Origin: Azolla caroliniana
Lineage: Eukaryota > Polypodiophyta
Length of the DNA stretch: 64,000 nt
Reading direction: 5' to 3'
NCBI GenBank assembly: GCA_043228905.1
Contig: JBHGNT010000001.1
Span: 12,524,001 to 12,588,000, forward strand
The stretch's first letter is position 1; each line of letters begins with the position of its first letter. Under the pieces are notes generated by a model that saw nothing but the letters and a program-made list of their open reading frames with translations, had not been told where the DNA came from and searched no databases. The translations under genes and the position numbers were made by a program. Below are positions 20,038 through 34,192 of the stretch, one piece after another.

Positions 20038-21016
20038 ATGGACAGAGGAATGGGTAGCTCGCTTCCGACGGAGAAGCTCGATAGAAGCAACTACGCAACT
20101 TGGTCGTACAAGATGCACCAGTACCTGCTCGGGCATGGGGTACAGGAGTTATGTCGATGGAGCTAATGACGCAACACCCGAATCGACACACAGATATTTC
20201 CCAGCCTAGGAACATGAGGCAAGCAGAGTTTTCTACTGCTTCGCATCCTTTGTGAGCGATCAACTTTTGAGCTACATTGAGGATGCGAGGACGCCAAAGG
20301 ATGCTTGGGTAAATCTGAAAAATATTTTCACCGCGAGCACCGTAGCCAGAAAGCTTCAACTCAGGCAAGAGTTGAGCAATGTTCGACAATGAGATATGCC
20401 AGTGGCTGATTACACCTCCAAGATCAAGAGCATCTACGACTCTCTCACCTCCGTCAATGTAAACATCGAGGAGGAAATGGTGTAGGTCTGCCTCGGAGGG
20501 TTAGGATCGAAGTTCAGAGCTTTCTGAACTACGGTCTGTACGAGGGAGAATACGTCGTCGTTTTTCGACTTACAATCGATGCTCCTAGTAGAGGAGAACC
20601 ACGCGGGTGCGTCAACGAGTACGCATGTCAACAACAAGACGTTGTACACGGAGGAAGATAGGCCCCTTAGTCGTGGCAGGCGAGGCGAGTTAGTACGCAA
20701 TGGAGGCAGGCGATAGGAGCAAGATGGAAGTCATGCTTGTAATTCCAACAATAGTTCCGGACCCTGTGGAAACCGGCAAATGTTGGTATTGTGGCAAGAA
20801 AGGCCGCAGGGAGAGCGAGTGCTAGAAGAAACACGCCAATTCGGCAAAAATCACATCCGGCTCCGAGCGGACCGAACAAGGAAATCGGCCGCGATCGCAC
20901 TACATTCAGGGCTCCGAACGAGCTGAAAATGGATCGGGCCCAGCCTTCGTAATGAAGCACAAGGCCAATTCGATGGCAGTGAACACCTCGAAACCAAATG
21001 TGGTGTGTCGAAACCA
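20038..21016 (+). pseudogene. Copia H gag (decayed, cut at an abrupt join to gypsy)
   Basis: Gag starts at ATG 20038 (MGSSLPTEKLDRSNYATW), the same gag type as copia A and B. A frameshift falls near 20135. Later motifs are DARTPKDAW, ARKLQLRQEL, FFDLQSMLLVEENH, and a knuckle CWYCGKKGRRESEC in which the essential H is R. Several stops follow. Similarity stops near 21016 before protease, where gypsy sequence begins directly. Confidence 0.8.
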
Positions 21017-22521
21017 ATTTTTATCATCTCTTCATCAAAGGATTCTCAGTGATCGCACAACCTCTCATTGCTCTGACCCGCAAGGATGCTACTTTCGAAT
21101 GGACAACATCTGCTCAAAAGGCGTTCAACTTGCTGAAATAAGCCTTTACTATGGCACCAGTCCTTTTACATCCTGACCCAACTAAGCCTTTCCAAGTCAA
21201 AACGGATGCTTCCGATTTCTCCATTGGGGCGATCCTCTCTCAGCCAGATGAGGTTGGTGTGCTTCACCCGGTGGCTTACTACTCCCGCAAATTCACGGCC
21301 CCAAAAATCAACTACCTCATATACAACAAGGAGCTTCTCGCTATTATTGCTGCTTTTGAAGAATGGAGACCCTATTTAACCGGGGCGCAACACCGTATTC
21401 AAGTGATTACCGATCACAAAAATCTAATATACTTTTCTACCACACAAACCTTAAATCGTAGACAGGCGCAATGGTCGACCTTCTTTGCAGACTATGATTT
21501 TGAGATAATCTTTCAACCCGGCGCCCAACACACGCCGGCTGATGTCTTATCCACTCGGTCTGAGTTCGAGCTCACTCTGGAGGATGAAGGCTATGTTCAG
21601 CAGTCCCAGAGTTTGTTAAAACCTAACCAATTCTACAACTTTGCGACTTGCTTGCTCCGGGATGACTCTTTGCTCAAGCAAATAGAAGAAGCCACTACGA
21701 CTGACAAGTTCACCACAGAGGTCAAGGCAAGTATCACAAACTCCTCCCATGAACCCAAAAGACCTGATTTAGCTCGTTTTACAATTCAGGATAATCTTTT
21801 GTTTCGAGATAATCTTTTGTATGTCCCAGAAGGTCCTTGTCGGACAAGGGTGCTTCACGAGTGCCATGATGATCCACTTGTTGGTCATTTTGGCATTGCG
21901 AAAACCTTGGAGTTGATATCTCGGGGATACTAGTGGCCACAACCATGGAAATTGGTCAAAGAGTTCGTTAAGTCATGCGACGTTTGTGCTCGCTCTAAAG
22001 CATCTCATCATCAACCATATGGTCTCCTTCGCCCTCTCCCAATCCCCAAACGTTCTTGGGCCTCTCTTTCCATGGATTTCATCACTGACCTTCCTTTTGT
22101 TGGTGGTTATGACTCGATATTTGTCATGGTCGATCGCTTCACCAAGATGGCTCATTTTGCTCCATGTGCCAAAACCATTACCGGAGACGAGACAATCGAT
22201 TTGTATTTCAAAAATGTGGTTCGACTACATGGACTCCTAAATGATATCACTTCTGATCGAGGACTGAGGACGACAATTTGTTTCCAATTTTTGGCAGCGT
22301 CTTCCGCAAACCTTCGATTGTACTGTGAATCTATCTTCCGCTTATCATCTGCATACCGATGGACAAACGGAGCGGGTTAACTAAATCTTGGAACAATACT
22401 TGCGGTGCTCTCTTAGTTACCAACAAGACAACTGGGTTGGCCTTCTTCCACTTGCCAAGTTCGCCTACAACAGCTCTCTGCATGCATCTACGGGAGTTAC
22501 TCCATTTTTCGCCAACTACGG
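21017..22521 (+). pseudogene. Chromodomain gypsy, part 1: RNase H and integrase (decayed)
   Basis: Begins inside the RT/RNase H connection (FIKGFSVIAQPLIALTRKD). RNase H: VKTDASDFSIGAILSQ, YNKELLAI and TDHKNL. Integrase zinc finger: HECHDDPLVGHFG, SCDVCARSK. Core: SMDFITDLPF, MVDRFTKMAHF, ITSDRG, then in another frame YHPQTDGQTERVN. A TAG stop is at 21933 and a frameshift near 22265. It is interrupted at FFANYG by TR-GAG2 and resumes at 26746. The 5' half of this element is absent. Confidence 0.88.
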
Positions 22522-23231
22522 TGTCGAGGAAATCCTCGCGTGTTTGCAAAATGAAGCGGGACCACCGGGGTCCTGAGCCGAAAGGATTCGATGTTTTTAG
22601 TAGCATAAGCGAGAAAGTATTGAAGAGAGAGAGAGAGAGAGAGAGAGAGATTGAACCCTTGACTTTAGTTTTACGAGACAAGATACATCACCATTAGGAT
22701 AACTCCGATGTTTGATTAAAAGTTTCTTTTTTTACTTACATCACTTGTCTCCTTACACAAGCCCCACTATAGGCTTTTATAGTTCTCTCCATGCAAAAAC
22801 CATGGGCTAAAACCATGAGCTAAAACCATGGTTTTGTGCACACGGTTTCTATATGTCTGCTTCCTACAAAATATTGAAGATTAAAAGAAAATATATGCAA
22901 ACTCTAATACACTTAGTAGTGGCTTTAGTGGTAAGTTAATTTGTCTTTTATCTTGGAGGTGCAAGGTTCAAGCCTTGCTTTCACCCCTATGTATGCACTT
23001 AAATGTTACTAGGCTTTAGTCTTATTTTTATATTTACAATTGAGTGCACATCACACGTGCACATGTTTAACTTTACATCTAGCTTTTCTTTTATGATTCT
23101 CATTTCAGTCCTATTTGCAACATGCTAGCATATGCGTGTGGCTTTCACCCCTTTCACACGTGCACATTGCACCTTCTCAATTTCGTTCGTTGCACACAAT
23201 TTTCACACCGTTGCCAAAAATCTTCACGACA
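22522..23231 (-). repeat. 3' LTR of TR-GAG2
   Basis: TGTCGAGGAAATCC...CTTCACGACA. It contains a (GA)n tract at 22623-22650, two to three units of a 15-bp repeat (GGCTAAAACCATGGG type, 22794-22834) and tRNA-like boxes on the plus strand (TGGCTTTAGTGG at 22920, GGTTCAAGCC at 22965). Confidence 0.88.
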
Positions 23232-23341
23232 TCCACCCCCACCAAACCGCACGTCCTCTGGTACATGCCAAGAAGAGCACGTGTGAGATTTCGGCTACGA
23301 TGATTAGTATGATTCCTCCATTTCGAGCATGTCCATTCCCT

Positions 23342-25530
23342 TCACTTGAACCATTGTCGCCACCCAATCCACCATATCATTTGCTCATTCTTTTCTTTAC
23401 CATGACCAATTGCCATGGCCCCTTGTTCTCCTTCCGAGCATAACTGTTTAGGCTTTATGCATGTTCCACCTTCATTCCGACCATCTCCTTGCTCAAGGCA
23501 CTCTGCACTTCGTCCACCTTCTTCGTAAAATATCGTGTTAGAGTTGATGATCTTCACGTTAGAGCCCTCCTTAGTCGAGATCTCATCCTCGGTAACACCC
23601 TTCAAATCCGCTTGGCTCATTTGGCCCTTGTCGTCCATGGAAGGGTGCCTGCTTGGCCTCTTCCTTGTCTTCATCAACCTTGACTTCTTTCCGGATCGGT
23701 CTCGTCCGATCGGCTTACGGTTGGATTGGCTTCCGTTCGGATTTGTATTCGGCTGAATCCGACTCGATTGATTGGTTTCAACCGAGTCGGCCCCCTTCCG
23801 GGTCGGATTCAACCGATCAGTTTCGGTCCAGGTTGGCTTCCATTTCCTCGTGTTCACCAGCCTCGACCGGTTCGACCTCCAGTTGAGTCGGATTAGATTC
23901 TTTCCGGATCGGTCTCGTCTGATCGACTTCCGACTGGAATGATATCCATCCGGGTCGGGCTCGACCGATCTTATTTCAGCCGAATCCACTTCCACTTGGT
24001 TTGACTTTTCTTTAGGCCAAAATTCCGGTCGGATCATCTTTCGTCCAAACTCACTTCCGGCTCTACGTTCCTTGCTGCCACCTCCCATCTCTCCGGTCTC
24101 ACGTTGGTTCTCGGACACAACTGCCAAAGTCTCTTCAACTAGTGGGCAGGAATCCTTGGTATTACCGTCCTCCGTTGTTTCACCCATAGCCACCTTCTCG
24201 GCTATCTGTTCGTCGTATGCATTGACTTTGACATTTGTTTTCTCTCCGCCACCTTTCGTCTCTTTGGTCTCACATTGCCTTCCGAACGCAACCGCCGAAG
24301 TCTCTAGAATTAGTGGTAGGAAAGTCTCGACACGGCCATTCTCCATTGACTCGTTCATAGCCACCTCCGACTCGATGTCTTCTTTCATGGCTACCTCTAT
24401 AGACTCATGGGCCTCGTACCCATTAACCCTCTTGATTGAGCAAGCCTTGATTATGCTTCCCTCTTCATCGCATGTATTAGTTTCGACCTTCGGCCCCTCG
24501 CTGACACCTTCTCTCTGTTGGGTCTCACGTTGGTTCTTGGATGCAATTGCCCAAGTCTTTGGAACAAGTGCGGGGAAAATCTGGCCGTGGTTGTTGTCGA
24601 GGCTTGTAGTCTTGTTCATAGCCACCTCCTTGATGTCGATTTTAGTGGCTAGATCCTCCATCATGTTGACCTCACACTCTTTATCTCCCTTGATGCAAGC
24701 TTCGATTAAGCTTGCTCCTTCATCATCCGATGTTTTGAACATGATGTGTGTTCCGAAACATTCGTCCTCCCTCAAAGTGGCCTTCTCCGTCCTCGAGTCA
24801 TCATCAATCTTCTTTTCATATAGGTTTCTTCGTTTAGGCGGCTCGACTTCTTTAGGTGGTCTTGTTTTTTCTACTCTTGTCCTTGCCAAGTCAATATCAT
24901 CAAGCCTTTGACGACGCCTATCGATCTTGTTGCACACTCGCTTCACCGCATCCCAATCTGCCACAAGCCCATTCGCTTGGGAATCATCTTCGAGGAGAGT
25001 CACCAATTCTCTTCTATCCTTCAAATCCACAGCTTTCAGGAAGTACAAAGTCTTGTCCTCCTCAAGCAGCACTTGGTCCATGGTAGGGAGATGACTAAAC
25101 ATCTAGTCGAACTCGTCGTATACCCTCGAGGCGCTCATCTTCTTATTTTTCTTTTCTATCCACTTCATCAAGACATGTTCAGTCATCCTCAACAAATCTT
25201 CCATCGCAAACTCTGCTAATATTGCTCTTTCAAACTCTAACCACATTGTCTTCCTTTCTTGAAGCTTGATCACCCGCCTTTGGACGTTGTTGGCGGCAAC
25301 TCTCTTGAAACTTGAGATTTGACATGCTTCAGACACATCCCTCTAATTCATGTCCCTTTTATATGCGTCAAGGAACTTCATAATGTTCCTTCCATAAAAT
25401 TGACCCTCGATCGATAGCCTTCTCCACGGTCGCATCGTTGTCCCGAGATCTCATCATTTGCTCAACGATTAGCATCATCCTTTCGAACTCTCTCGCTTGA
25501 TTTCTTTAGGACGCCATCTCCAAGTATCAT
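23342..25530 (-). pseudogene. TR-GAG2 gag-like gene (decayed)
   Basis: Minus-strand relative of the TR-GAG1 gag. N-terminal remnants (MMLIVEQMMRSRDND) are near 25440-25490. Then ISSFKRVAANNVQRRV at about 25270-25330 and, after a TAG at 25103, LYFLKAVDLKDRRELV and GLVADWDAVKRVC. The rest reads openly to 23342 with the same basic tail (RKSIRRDRSGKNLIRLN) and ends IGWRQWFK. The stops at about 25347 and 25103 are TAG where CAG is likely, consistent with C-to-T decay. A long antisense frame (24072-24911) is a shadow. Confidence 0.82.
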
Positions 25531-25588
25531 TTGATCCTTGACTTGATCCTTCCTACCGCCTCTTTCACGTCAGGTTCACCAAGTAAGA

Positions 25589-26745
<1,157 letters not shown>

Positions 26746-27389
26746 TAGCATCGGTCTCTACCCCACTTCAACATTTCGCTTCCCTCTGACTCTATCAATC
26801 CTTCTATGGAGGACCAGGCATGTCTCTTGGAGGATGTACATCGCGATCTTTCCTTGGAGCTCACCCTCACTGGCAAACGCTACAAGGAGCAAGCTGACCG
26901 TCATCGCTTAGATGCTCCCCGGTTCGAGATAAGAGACTTTGTTTGACTTCTCTGTCACAATATTGCCACCACTCGTCCTTGTTCGAAGCTTGATTACAAG
27001 AAGTTAGGCCCTTTCCGAATCATTGAGAAAATTGATTCCATGGTTTTCCGCTTAGAGCTACCATCCCACTTTCGTATTCATAATGTATTCCATGTCTCCC
27101 TTCTAGAACCTCACCATATATCTGAAATCCCCGGTCGACACCCATCTCCTCCACCACCAATCTAGCTCTCAACCGGAGAAGAATATGAGGTAGACCAAAT
27201 TCTTGACTCTCGTCTCTTCCGTCGCCAGCTTCAATACCTTGTCCTCTGGAAAGGGTACCCGATCTCTGAAGCAACATGGGAGCCGGCACATCATCTCAAG
27301 CATGCCCCAGACATAGTTCGAGCATTTCATGAATGTTATCCACAAAAATCGGCCACAGGTCCAAGGAGGCGACCTTAGAGGGAGGATAA
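26746..27389 (+). pseudogene. Chromodomain gypsy, part 2: integrase C-terminus and chromodomain
   Basis: Resumes the pol frame after FFANYG with HRSLPHFNISL. It carries the integrase C-terminal GPFRIIEKI and FRIHNVFHVSLLEP motifs, then a chromodomain at about 27180-27350 (EYEVDQILDSR, LQYLVLWKGYP, ATWEPAHHL). This marks the chromovirus branch of Ty3/gypsy, whose chromodomain steers integration to marked chromatin. TGA at 26944 and TAG near 27162 interrupt it. A purine tract AGAGGGAGGATAA (27377-27389) precedes the LTR. Confidence 0.9.
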
Positions 27390-27772
27390 TGTCATAGACA
27401 GGATGCCACATAGAATGGTGAGGGTTGAACCTTTGACCTTCTGGTCTTATTGGGCAACCTTACCAATTGAGCTGCATCCATCTATGCATTATTGTATTAT
27501 GTAAGACTCAACTTATTTCATTATAGATTGATCACTAGAACTTTCAAGAACCTTCTAGAGAATGCATCTTCATGCACTCTCTAGAAGTTTCCATGCACTC
27601 TCTAGAAGTCTTCTAGCTTTCATGCATACCTCCACATTCTTGTATAAATACTACGGTGCACCTTGATTACAATCAAGGTGAACACCAATTATGAAAGCAT
27701 ATATAGTTTTTGTTTATTTGTCTATCCTCTCTCTTGCTTGTTCTCTTGTCTAGAAATAAGAGAGCCACATTC
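27390..27772 (+). repeat. 3' LTR of the chromodomain gypsy
   Basis: Starts TGTCATAGACAGG after the polypurine tract. TATAAATAC is at about 27643. The right end is uncertain (a CA end at 27772 is plausible). It holds tRNA-like boxes on the minus strand: A-box CAGCTCAATTGG (about 27463-27474) and B-box GGTTCAACCCT (27421-27431). Its partner LTR is not in the window. Confidence 0.65.
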
Positions 27773-27785
27773 AGTGCATGTGCAG

Positions 27786-30110
27786 AACTTAAAAGAAAAA
27801 TGAAGATTAATCCACAAGCGACTATAGTGTCATTCTTAGTAATGGTCGACCCAAATCAATGCCCTACTATTGTTGACTTCAAGTACAGTTCTGTAGATGA
27901 CTACACATACTATGTGATTGGAGTATCCCACTTTGTTGAAGCCCGACGTCAAATGGTCAAGGAGTATCCTCTTACCCCTTTCTTCAAGTATGCAGAATGT
28001 AAAGTGTATGTAGGCCTTACACATGAAGAAGCCAAGTGGTTAGCTTGGGATCATAACAACGATAATAACTATAGACAAAAGATGTCATGTATTGAGCTCA
28101 TCAGGTTCTTCCATCACGAGTACCTTGATGCGCTGCAAAAAATTGGTACTCGGGTGCATCCTGGATTGCAATGACAATGTCTACTTGAAGTGGGGATAGC
28201 AGTTGATGAAAGCACCAAGTCTAAAGGCCTGAGAAAATATGACTCATGGTTTACTTAGAACAAGGGAGGTGTGGGACCTCCAAGATCACATTTTTAATAT
28301 GTGGGAGCGTAAAGAAATAAAGGATCAAAGATCAAAGAAGGCTAAGCTCGACCCACAGGTGGAGATGAAATCTAAGTCACGTAAAAGTGACTTAGTAATT
28401 GAAGAGTTAGCCGAAGATATGAAGCTACTTCCTTGGCGGTCACTACAAGGAATTAAGGATGACAGATTATTGATATCTGTATTATCAAGAGTGGCCACCA
28501 AGGAGTTTAGCCTTGACGAAATGGTCACAGAGTTTCAAAAGTGAGTCATCTATGTGCATGTATTATTTTGATTTGATTGCTTTGTTGATTTGTTCTTTAT
28601 TTTAATTTTAGTTTCTTTTGTTTTTTAGCAATAAGGTGTATATGAAGATTCAAGAGTTGATGATGAAAAAATTGACCCTGCCTACGTGGGAAGAAGTGGA
28701 GCAATCTTGTCCAAAAACATCATCTTACAAGGCTCTTGAAGAATTCTTTATCGTGTTTAGAGAATGGGTATGTATGTTCTACAAATATTAATTGATTTTT
28801 GGATAATGTGTTTCTTCTTACAAAATTTATAATTACAAAAACCACCTCGTTCAAAGAAGAATAGTGACAGCAATGAATGCATACCTAGAACCTTTATCAC
28901 CCATTTGGAACGAGCTAAATACAAGAAACGGATGACAAAAGGAGAGGTGCTTGAGGTGCCTGAGGACTCAGATACCATAAAAAGCTTTTTGCACAAGAGT
29001 GATCCTTTCCGAGAATTGTATTATAGTGTATATAATGGTGAAGTGGGTAATATGCTTGACATATTACCCAAGAGACATTATACATTGCTCGTGGCAGATA
29101 TATCGTATGGCTTCAGAATATCAGGCTCAACATACGATGATGTGCCATACAAATATCCGCAAATAGAGAAGATGGTTAAGGACTTTGTGGAGCTGACCCT
29201 GGCACCATATGGCCTATTGTTATATTTCACAGTATGGGTCTGGTTATCGCTCACAACTACATTGAAGTCGAGATGCCATGCCACCGAACATATGCATTGG
29301 TAAGCATTATGTTACTATATATTTAATGTATGGATTCTATGTTGCTTACTACATATTTATTAACTTGTTTCGATTCAATTATAAAATAGGGTTAAAACGA
29401 ACATAACTCGTACCCCGGGTGATCAAATGGTGAGCGTTGTGGAGCACATGTGCGTGGGCTACTACAATGCAATTTCTAAGAAGAAGGCTCGGACACATGT
29501 TAATGAGCGAAACATTGTCAACTATATCATGTGCCCAGCTGTAACAAAGAAATTGCACCATGTGTCTGGCGATAAGAGTTTAGTAAACCCTTATCAAAAG
29601 CCCCAATCATTGATTAATCGATTGGTCGGGTTGTTCTCAAACCCTCATGATTGGGTTCTCGACATATTTTCTAGAACAGGTAATCTCATAAGTTTCATCA
29701 ATTGTTTTAAAAATGAAATATTATTTCTTGTCTTGTTTTCTTACTTTTGTATGTGTGATTGTTTATTTAGGAACGACGACTGCATGTGCTCTTAAACTGT
29801 TCAGGAACTACGTCGCATTAAAAAAGGACCCCGACCAAGTCAATTTTATTAAGATGAGGATCCAAGGTATTTGGGATTGTCCTGACTAGGATCAAGAGGT
29901 TGGGGCAAAGCATATCAACGAAACAGAGATGCTTCAGATGACCTTTAGAGAGCCGATGGAACCTATAGACAAGGAAAGAGGCGACTTGTCGACCTTGAAG
30001 ATGCACCGGGTTCTGATCATATACAAGATTCAGCTGAAGAGACAGAACATGTTGATGTAGCACCACTATCAGCTAATCTTGGAGAGCAGCTTGTTCCAGA
30101 CCTCCTAATG
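27786..30110 (+). pseudogene. Decayed multi-exon gene: ParB-like domain plus N4/N6-type DNA methyltransferase
   Basis: Exon blocks: 27786-28540, 28629-28767, about 28837-29299, 29390-29679, 29771-29889 or beyond. Introns have good GT-AG ends (AAAA|GTGAGT, TTTTTTAG; GTAAGC; ACAG|GTAATC, TTTATTTAG). First exon: YYVIGVSHFVEARRQM and a following helical part resemble ParB-like nuclease domains. Later exons: LLVADISYGFR (a DPPY-type motif IV with S for P), then KPQSLINRLVGLFSNPHDW, VLDIFSRTGTT (motif I, normally FSGTGTT) and YVALKKDP, i.e. an N6_N4_Mtase fold with motif IV before motif I. Damage: TGA 28172, TAG 28256, frameshifts near 28262 and 29205, a lost acceptor before about 28837, one extra base at 29390. 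The 5' part is missing, replaced by the chromodomain gypsy LTR. Family naming is by motif only. Confidence 0.72.
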
Positions 30111-31059
30111 GAGTGATTGTGTATTAGTTTGTATTTGTAACTATAAAATTGTAACACTAACTTGTTAAGGAATATAAGATTATTTTGTTTGAGTACCATT
30201 TCTTTACACTATCTGATTGGTTTGCAAACTTTAAGTGTCTATCATATATTTGTATTGGTTGACTCGCAAAGTATGTGGTTGTTAAGTATAATTTTTATTG
30301 AATAGATGATGATGAACTTATCGATTGTATGACAAATGTTGGTTATAATTGTTTCTTTATTAATATAATTGAATTTAGCTTTATTCTAGGATTTCTGAGC
30401 TCTTTAATCTTGGTTCTTTAGTTTCGAGTGTACAAAATAATATTAAGTCAACGTTGTTGCTCACTTGATCTTTCATTTAGGTTGTTCATATATGATTGGG
30501 ATATAATGTTCGTAGAAGTTTTTGGACATGTGAGGTATATAATGTGATATTCACTTGTGAATATGTGTCTAATTATACCCAAAAATGCAATTTGTTCATT
30601 TAATATAACAAGCTTTATAGGAGTTAGAGAGAAATATAGCATTAAAATTGTGTTTCTAAAATTGTTCAATTGGATTCAAATTCAACATTATGTAAAATGA
30701 AGCATATTACAATGATAGTTGAAAGCATTCTGGTAATCCAAGCGAATGTCTGGCTAAATATGTGTATGAATTGAGAAAATATAGGTTAAATTTGAAATAT
30801 TGATAATATTAACTTTGTTTTTTATTGATGTTTTTAAAAGTCATGTGCGCGTGCGTGATACATTCTTGAAAGTTTGTTAAAAAATTGTAGTTCTTGACAT
30901 CTCATGTATTTATCAATAAAGGAATGCGACATATTACCTGTTCTAAATGACCCGGTGTTTTGGGCATCTTAATTTTTTCCAACATCTCTCAAATTATGTT
31001 GGTGATGTTGTTATTCTTCCATTCCATTAACTCATTCTATTGTAGTGTATACCTACAAT
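30111..31059. other. AT-rich DNA, nothing recognised
   Basis: No coding region, repeat structure or transposon end seen. It probably includes the 3' flank of the methyltransferase-like pseudogene. Confidence 0.5.
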
Positions 31060-31760
31060 TATACTTCCATCAAAGTCAGTCATCAATCAAGAAGCTTTTG
31101 AATTCATTTGAGAACTCCTCCATCAAATTTGGTAGTGAATTCTCCTGCCAAATTGTTTCTATATCAAGCACTTGAATGTTCTTGATGAAGTATATCAAAG
31201 TTCTCTTTGAGTATTCATCACCATGAAGGTGATATAGTACCTTTAGTCCATTGACCATAGGGCGGTTAGGTTCTCTACATACATATCAAGTAAACTCTTA
31301 CTCGCATTTCCTTCATTGTGAAATGGACATCTATCTTGTTTTCGTTGTTGACATACCTCACATATACTTGTAAACTTCAAGTGCTTGAACTTTGGGAGCC
31401 ATTCATTGTTTTCCCCCTTGGTTTTTTGCTATAGATGGATATTATGTTGATGTGGCCAATCTACTTATGCCACGAGTCTATGTCTAGTGTGATAGAATCC
31501 TATGTGAACATAGCACTCATGAACAACTATGGTGTTTTGTCCAAGTAAGCTTCATTGAACACCCTAAGTTACCTCTTAGATGTACAAGAGCATTCCCACC
31601 AATGCTCCTACCAATGCAACCATCATTCCCCATAATTAACTCAAGATTTTCTAGACATGATTAATCTTATGCTTGGAACAAATTGCATGATGATTATAAG
31701 CAACAAAAACAAAATCACTTGATTCACACACACACACACACACACACACTGGTAGCCCCT
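31060..31760 (-). pseudogene. Very old copia integrase relic
   Basis: Minus-strand fragments read like the copia pre-integrase and integrase region in shifting frames: a WHK-IGHIN-like motif near 31460, a FHNEGNASKSLLDM-like tract near 31290-31320, then YFIKNIQVLDI and EEFSNEFKSFL at 31080-31170. Many stops. It is far more decayed than the other copia copies. Confidence 0.5.
31725..31749 (+). repeat. (CA)n microsatellite
   Basis: About 12 CA units. Confidence 0.95.
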
Positions 31761-34190
31761 AGGGGAACATTATGTTCTCGAAACACCCTTGGATATTAAT
31801 AAAAACATGGATGTCATACTATCGCTCCACTTTCGTAAAAGAACCAATATTTCCTAACTACCCTCCCATGGTTACCTAAGGTTTTCCTTTATTATATTCC
31901 CCCCTAAATAAACACAAATACAGGAACATGGTCTTTTCACATTTAGATAATTAGTCCTTTCATATAACAATTTCTCATTTCTATTACATAATCAATAGTG
32001 TAAGACCCATTTATGGGCTGTTTAAACTTTCCAAATAATGTTCAATTAAAAGAGTGGTAATGTTAATGTGGTTGATTGGTTGGTTGTTAGGTTAACAACA
32101 TCTTATATTTTATAGAACCTTACAAAGAGCTTGAAAGTTACACAACGACGACATTACAACAATTGGAGTTTCATGCCATATGACAAAGGAATATTTGTAG
32201 GTCTTTTGACAAGGTGAAGTGGTTTTACTCTACACGGAAATATTTATTTAAGTCAATAGCTAGAACTTAACCTTGATAAAAAATTCAGGTTATATGTACA
32301 TATTTCATGTACAGCCTTAGGGAAAGCGTGCTAGAAAGTTAGTTCTCCACTTTATCACCGAGTTGTATCTACATCCGGTGCTTTACAGGTACATGATATA
32401 GAGATCTTTTTTATCAAACCCTCGATTATAATCGTGGTCATGACTCAACCTTTTTCTAATATAAAGTGTTTCCATTTATTCTCTTTGTGGTCTATATGTG
32501 TATGCATTCTCTACTTTCCAACCATTTGTTAACAACAATGGCTTGCCTATGGAACCAATGTATATATAGGCATATTACACAAATGATTGCAAAGGTTAGT
32601 TGTGTATATAACCATCCTTCACTATATGAAATAGAACTTGTAACTAATATCTTTATAGGGACGCAATATGGCGATAAGTGTATGTATGTTTGCCAAATAT
32701 GGTGATATTGTTTCTTTCGTTTAAATTATTTTCGGAAAATTTGACATTTTTTATTTTGAAAGATCATAAATTTCGTGCATCACTAAAACTATTTATTTTT
32801 TATTCGGATTTACATGGTACATATAATGGATATTATCCTAAAGTTCAGTTAGTGGAAGTGTTTCTAGGAGACATTATTGACAAGAGGTCACCGACTTTAG
32901 GGTGCATTATTGAGAGGGCATTTTAACTATAACATTGATTTGGTCTTTGAATATAATATGTCCTTAAGGAACTTTAAACCAATCGAACTACTCCACCGCA
33001 TAACAACATGCATAGTGTCAAATGGTTAGGATATGAAAGTTTGCAATGTGGGAATAATTTAGGATCCTTGAGTTTATTATTTCGTGGCATGTTCAAGCAT
33101 TCCAAAATCAGGCATTGATCTAATTTTAAACATGCATCAAGTCAAAAATTCCATGTGAAAACATTGTCACATACGCAAATGATATTGAGCTCACATGGGT
33201 AAGAGAAAGAAAGATGAGATGAGGTGTTGATTGCAAGTCATATCTTGCGATTGTAAATTACCGTCAGAATCAAAACAGTAAACAAATATCTATGACTCAT
33301 CAAGCAAATTAGATTGCACCATCAAAGAAAAACAATCTTGCATGAAACACGTGGAAAAAAAACCTTTGGAGGGGAGTGTTGGAAATGCAGCACCTTAAAA
33401 GGAAATCAATGTTAAGCATGAATGTAAAAGAAACTTTCGTTTATACATCTTTGAATAGTTTAAACTTTGAAGAAATAACTCGAACCATTCTTCATATTTG
33501 ATACGCCACATTGAATAGAATCTCATTTGCTTTCCCTCGATGCCACACGAATTTATAAACATTTCTCTTCTAGAGTTAAGAGTTTCCCAATCGCATAGCT
33601 AAAAAGTAAACTTATCAAAATACCTTAATATTTGAACTATTAAAACATCCTCTTTCTCAATACGGTGATTCTTTGAGTCACATCATTCATGACACAAGAC
33701 TTGTGTGTTTCTTTGTCATCTAACTTCAAGGACATTATGTGATCAATTGTGGATATCCATTGGTAGCAAGTAGAATTTGACAATTTCTAATATGGAATCT
33801 AAGGCACATTGTTGGCAATAGGTAGAGGCCATAATGCAAAGCACTTATTGTGCTAAAACAATTCCAAAAAAGGCATTATCTAGAACATTAATTAATATTC
33901 TGAGAGCCCACAATGCAATACACAATTGCACAAAACTAATTTGAACAAACACAATTTGGGAAATCAAAAATGTAATTTTACTTATCATTTTAATTCCTAG
34001 TTACTTATCGTCGTAGAGAGATCACTAGATGAGCAAACCATAGAACACATACTTTTGAGGCATAAGCGAAGCACATTTTCCTTATTTATCTTAGGCATAT
34101 CTAGTTTAGAGTAAGTGCTCAAGTGCTAATTAAGAATATAAAATAGTTAAACTTGTATGTGATAAGCTATCAATGCAATGAAATTCTTCA
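31761..34190. other. AT-rich intergenic DNA, nothing recognised
   Basis: Only short random frames. No clear transposon ends or genes. Confidence 0.5.
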
Positions 34191-34192
34191 GG

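Noticed and set aside
27421-27480. Possible tRNA or SINE on the minus strand
   Set aside because: Box pair present, but no cloverleaf, poly-A tail or target duplication; kept only as a tRNA-like module of the LTR.
31725-31749. Possible CRISPR-like or satellite array
   Set aside because: Simple CA repeat only; no spacers. No CRISPR array is expected or seen in this plant DNA.
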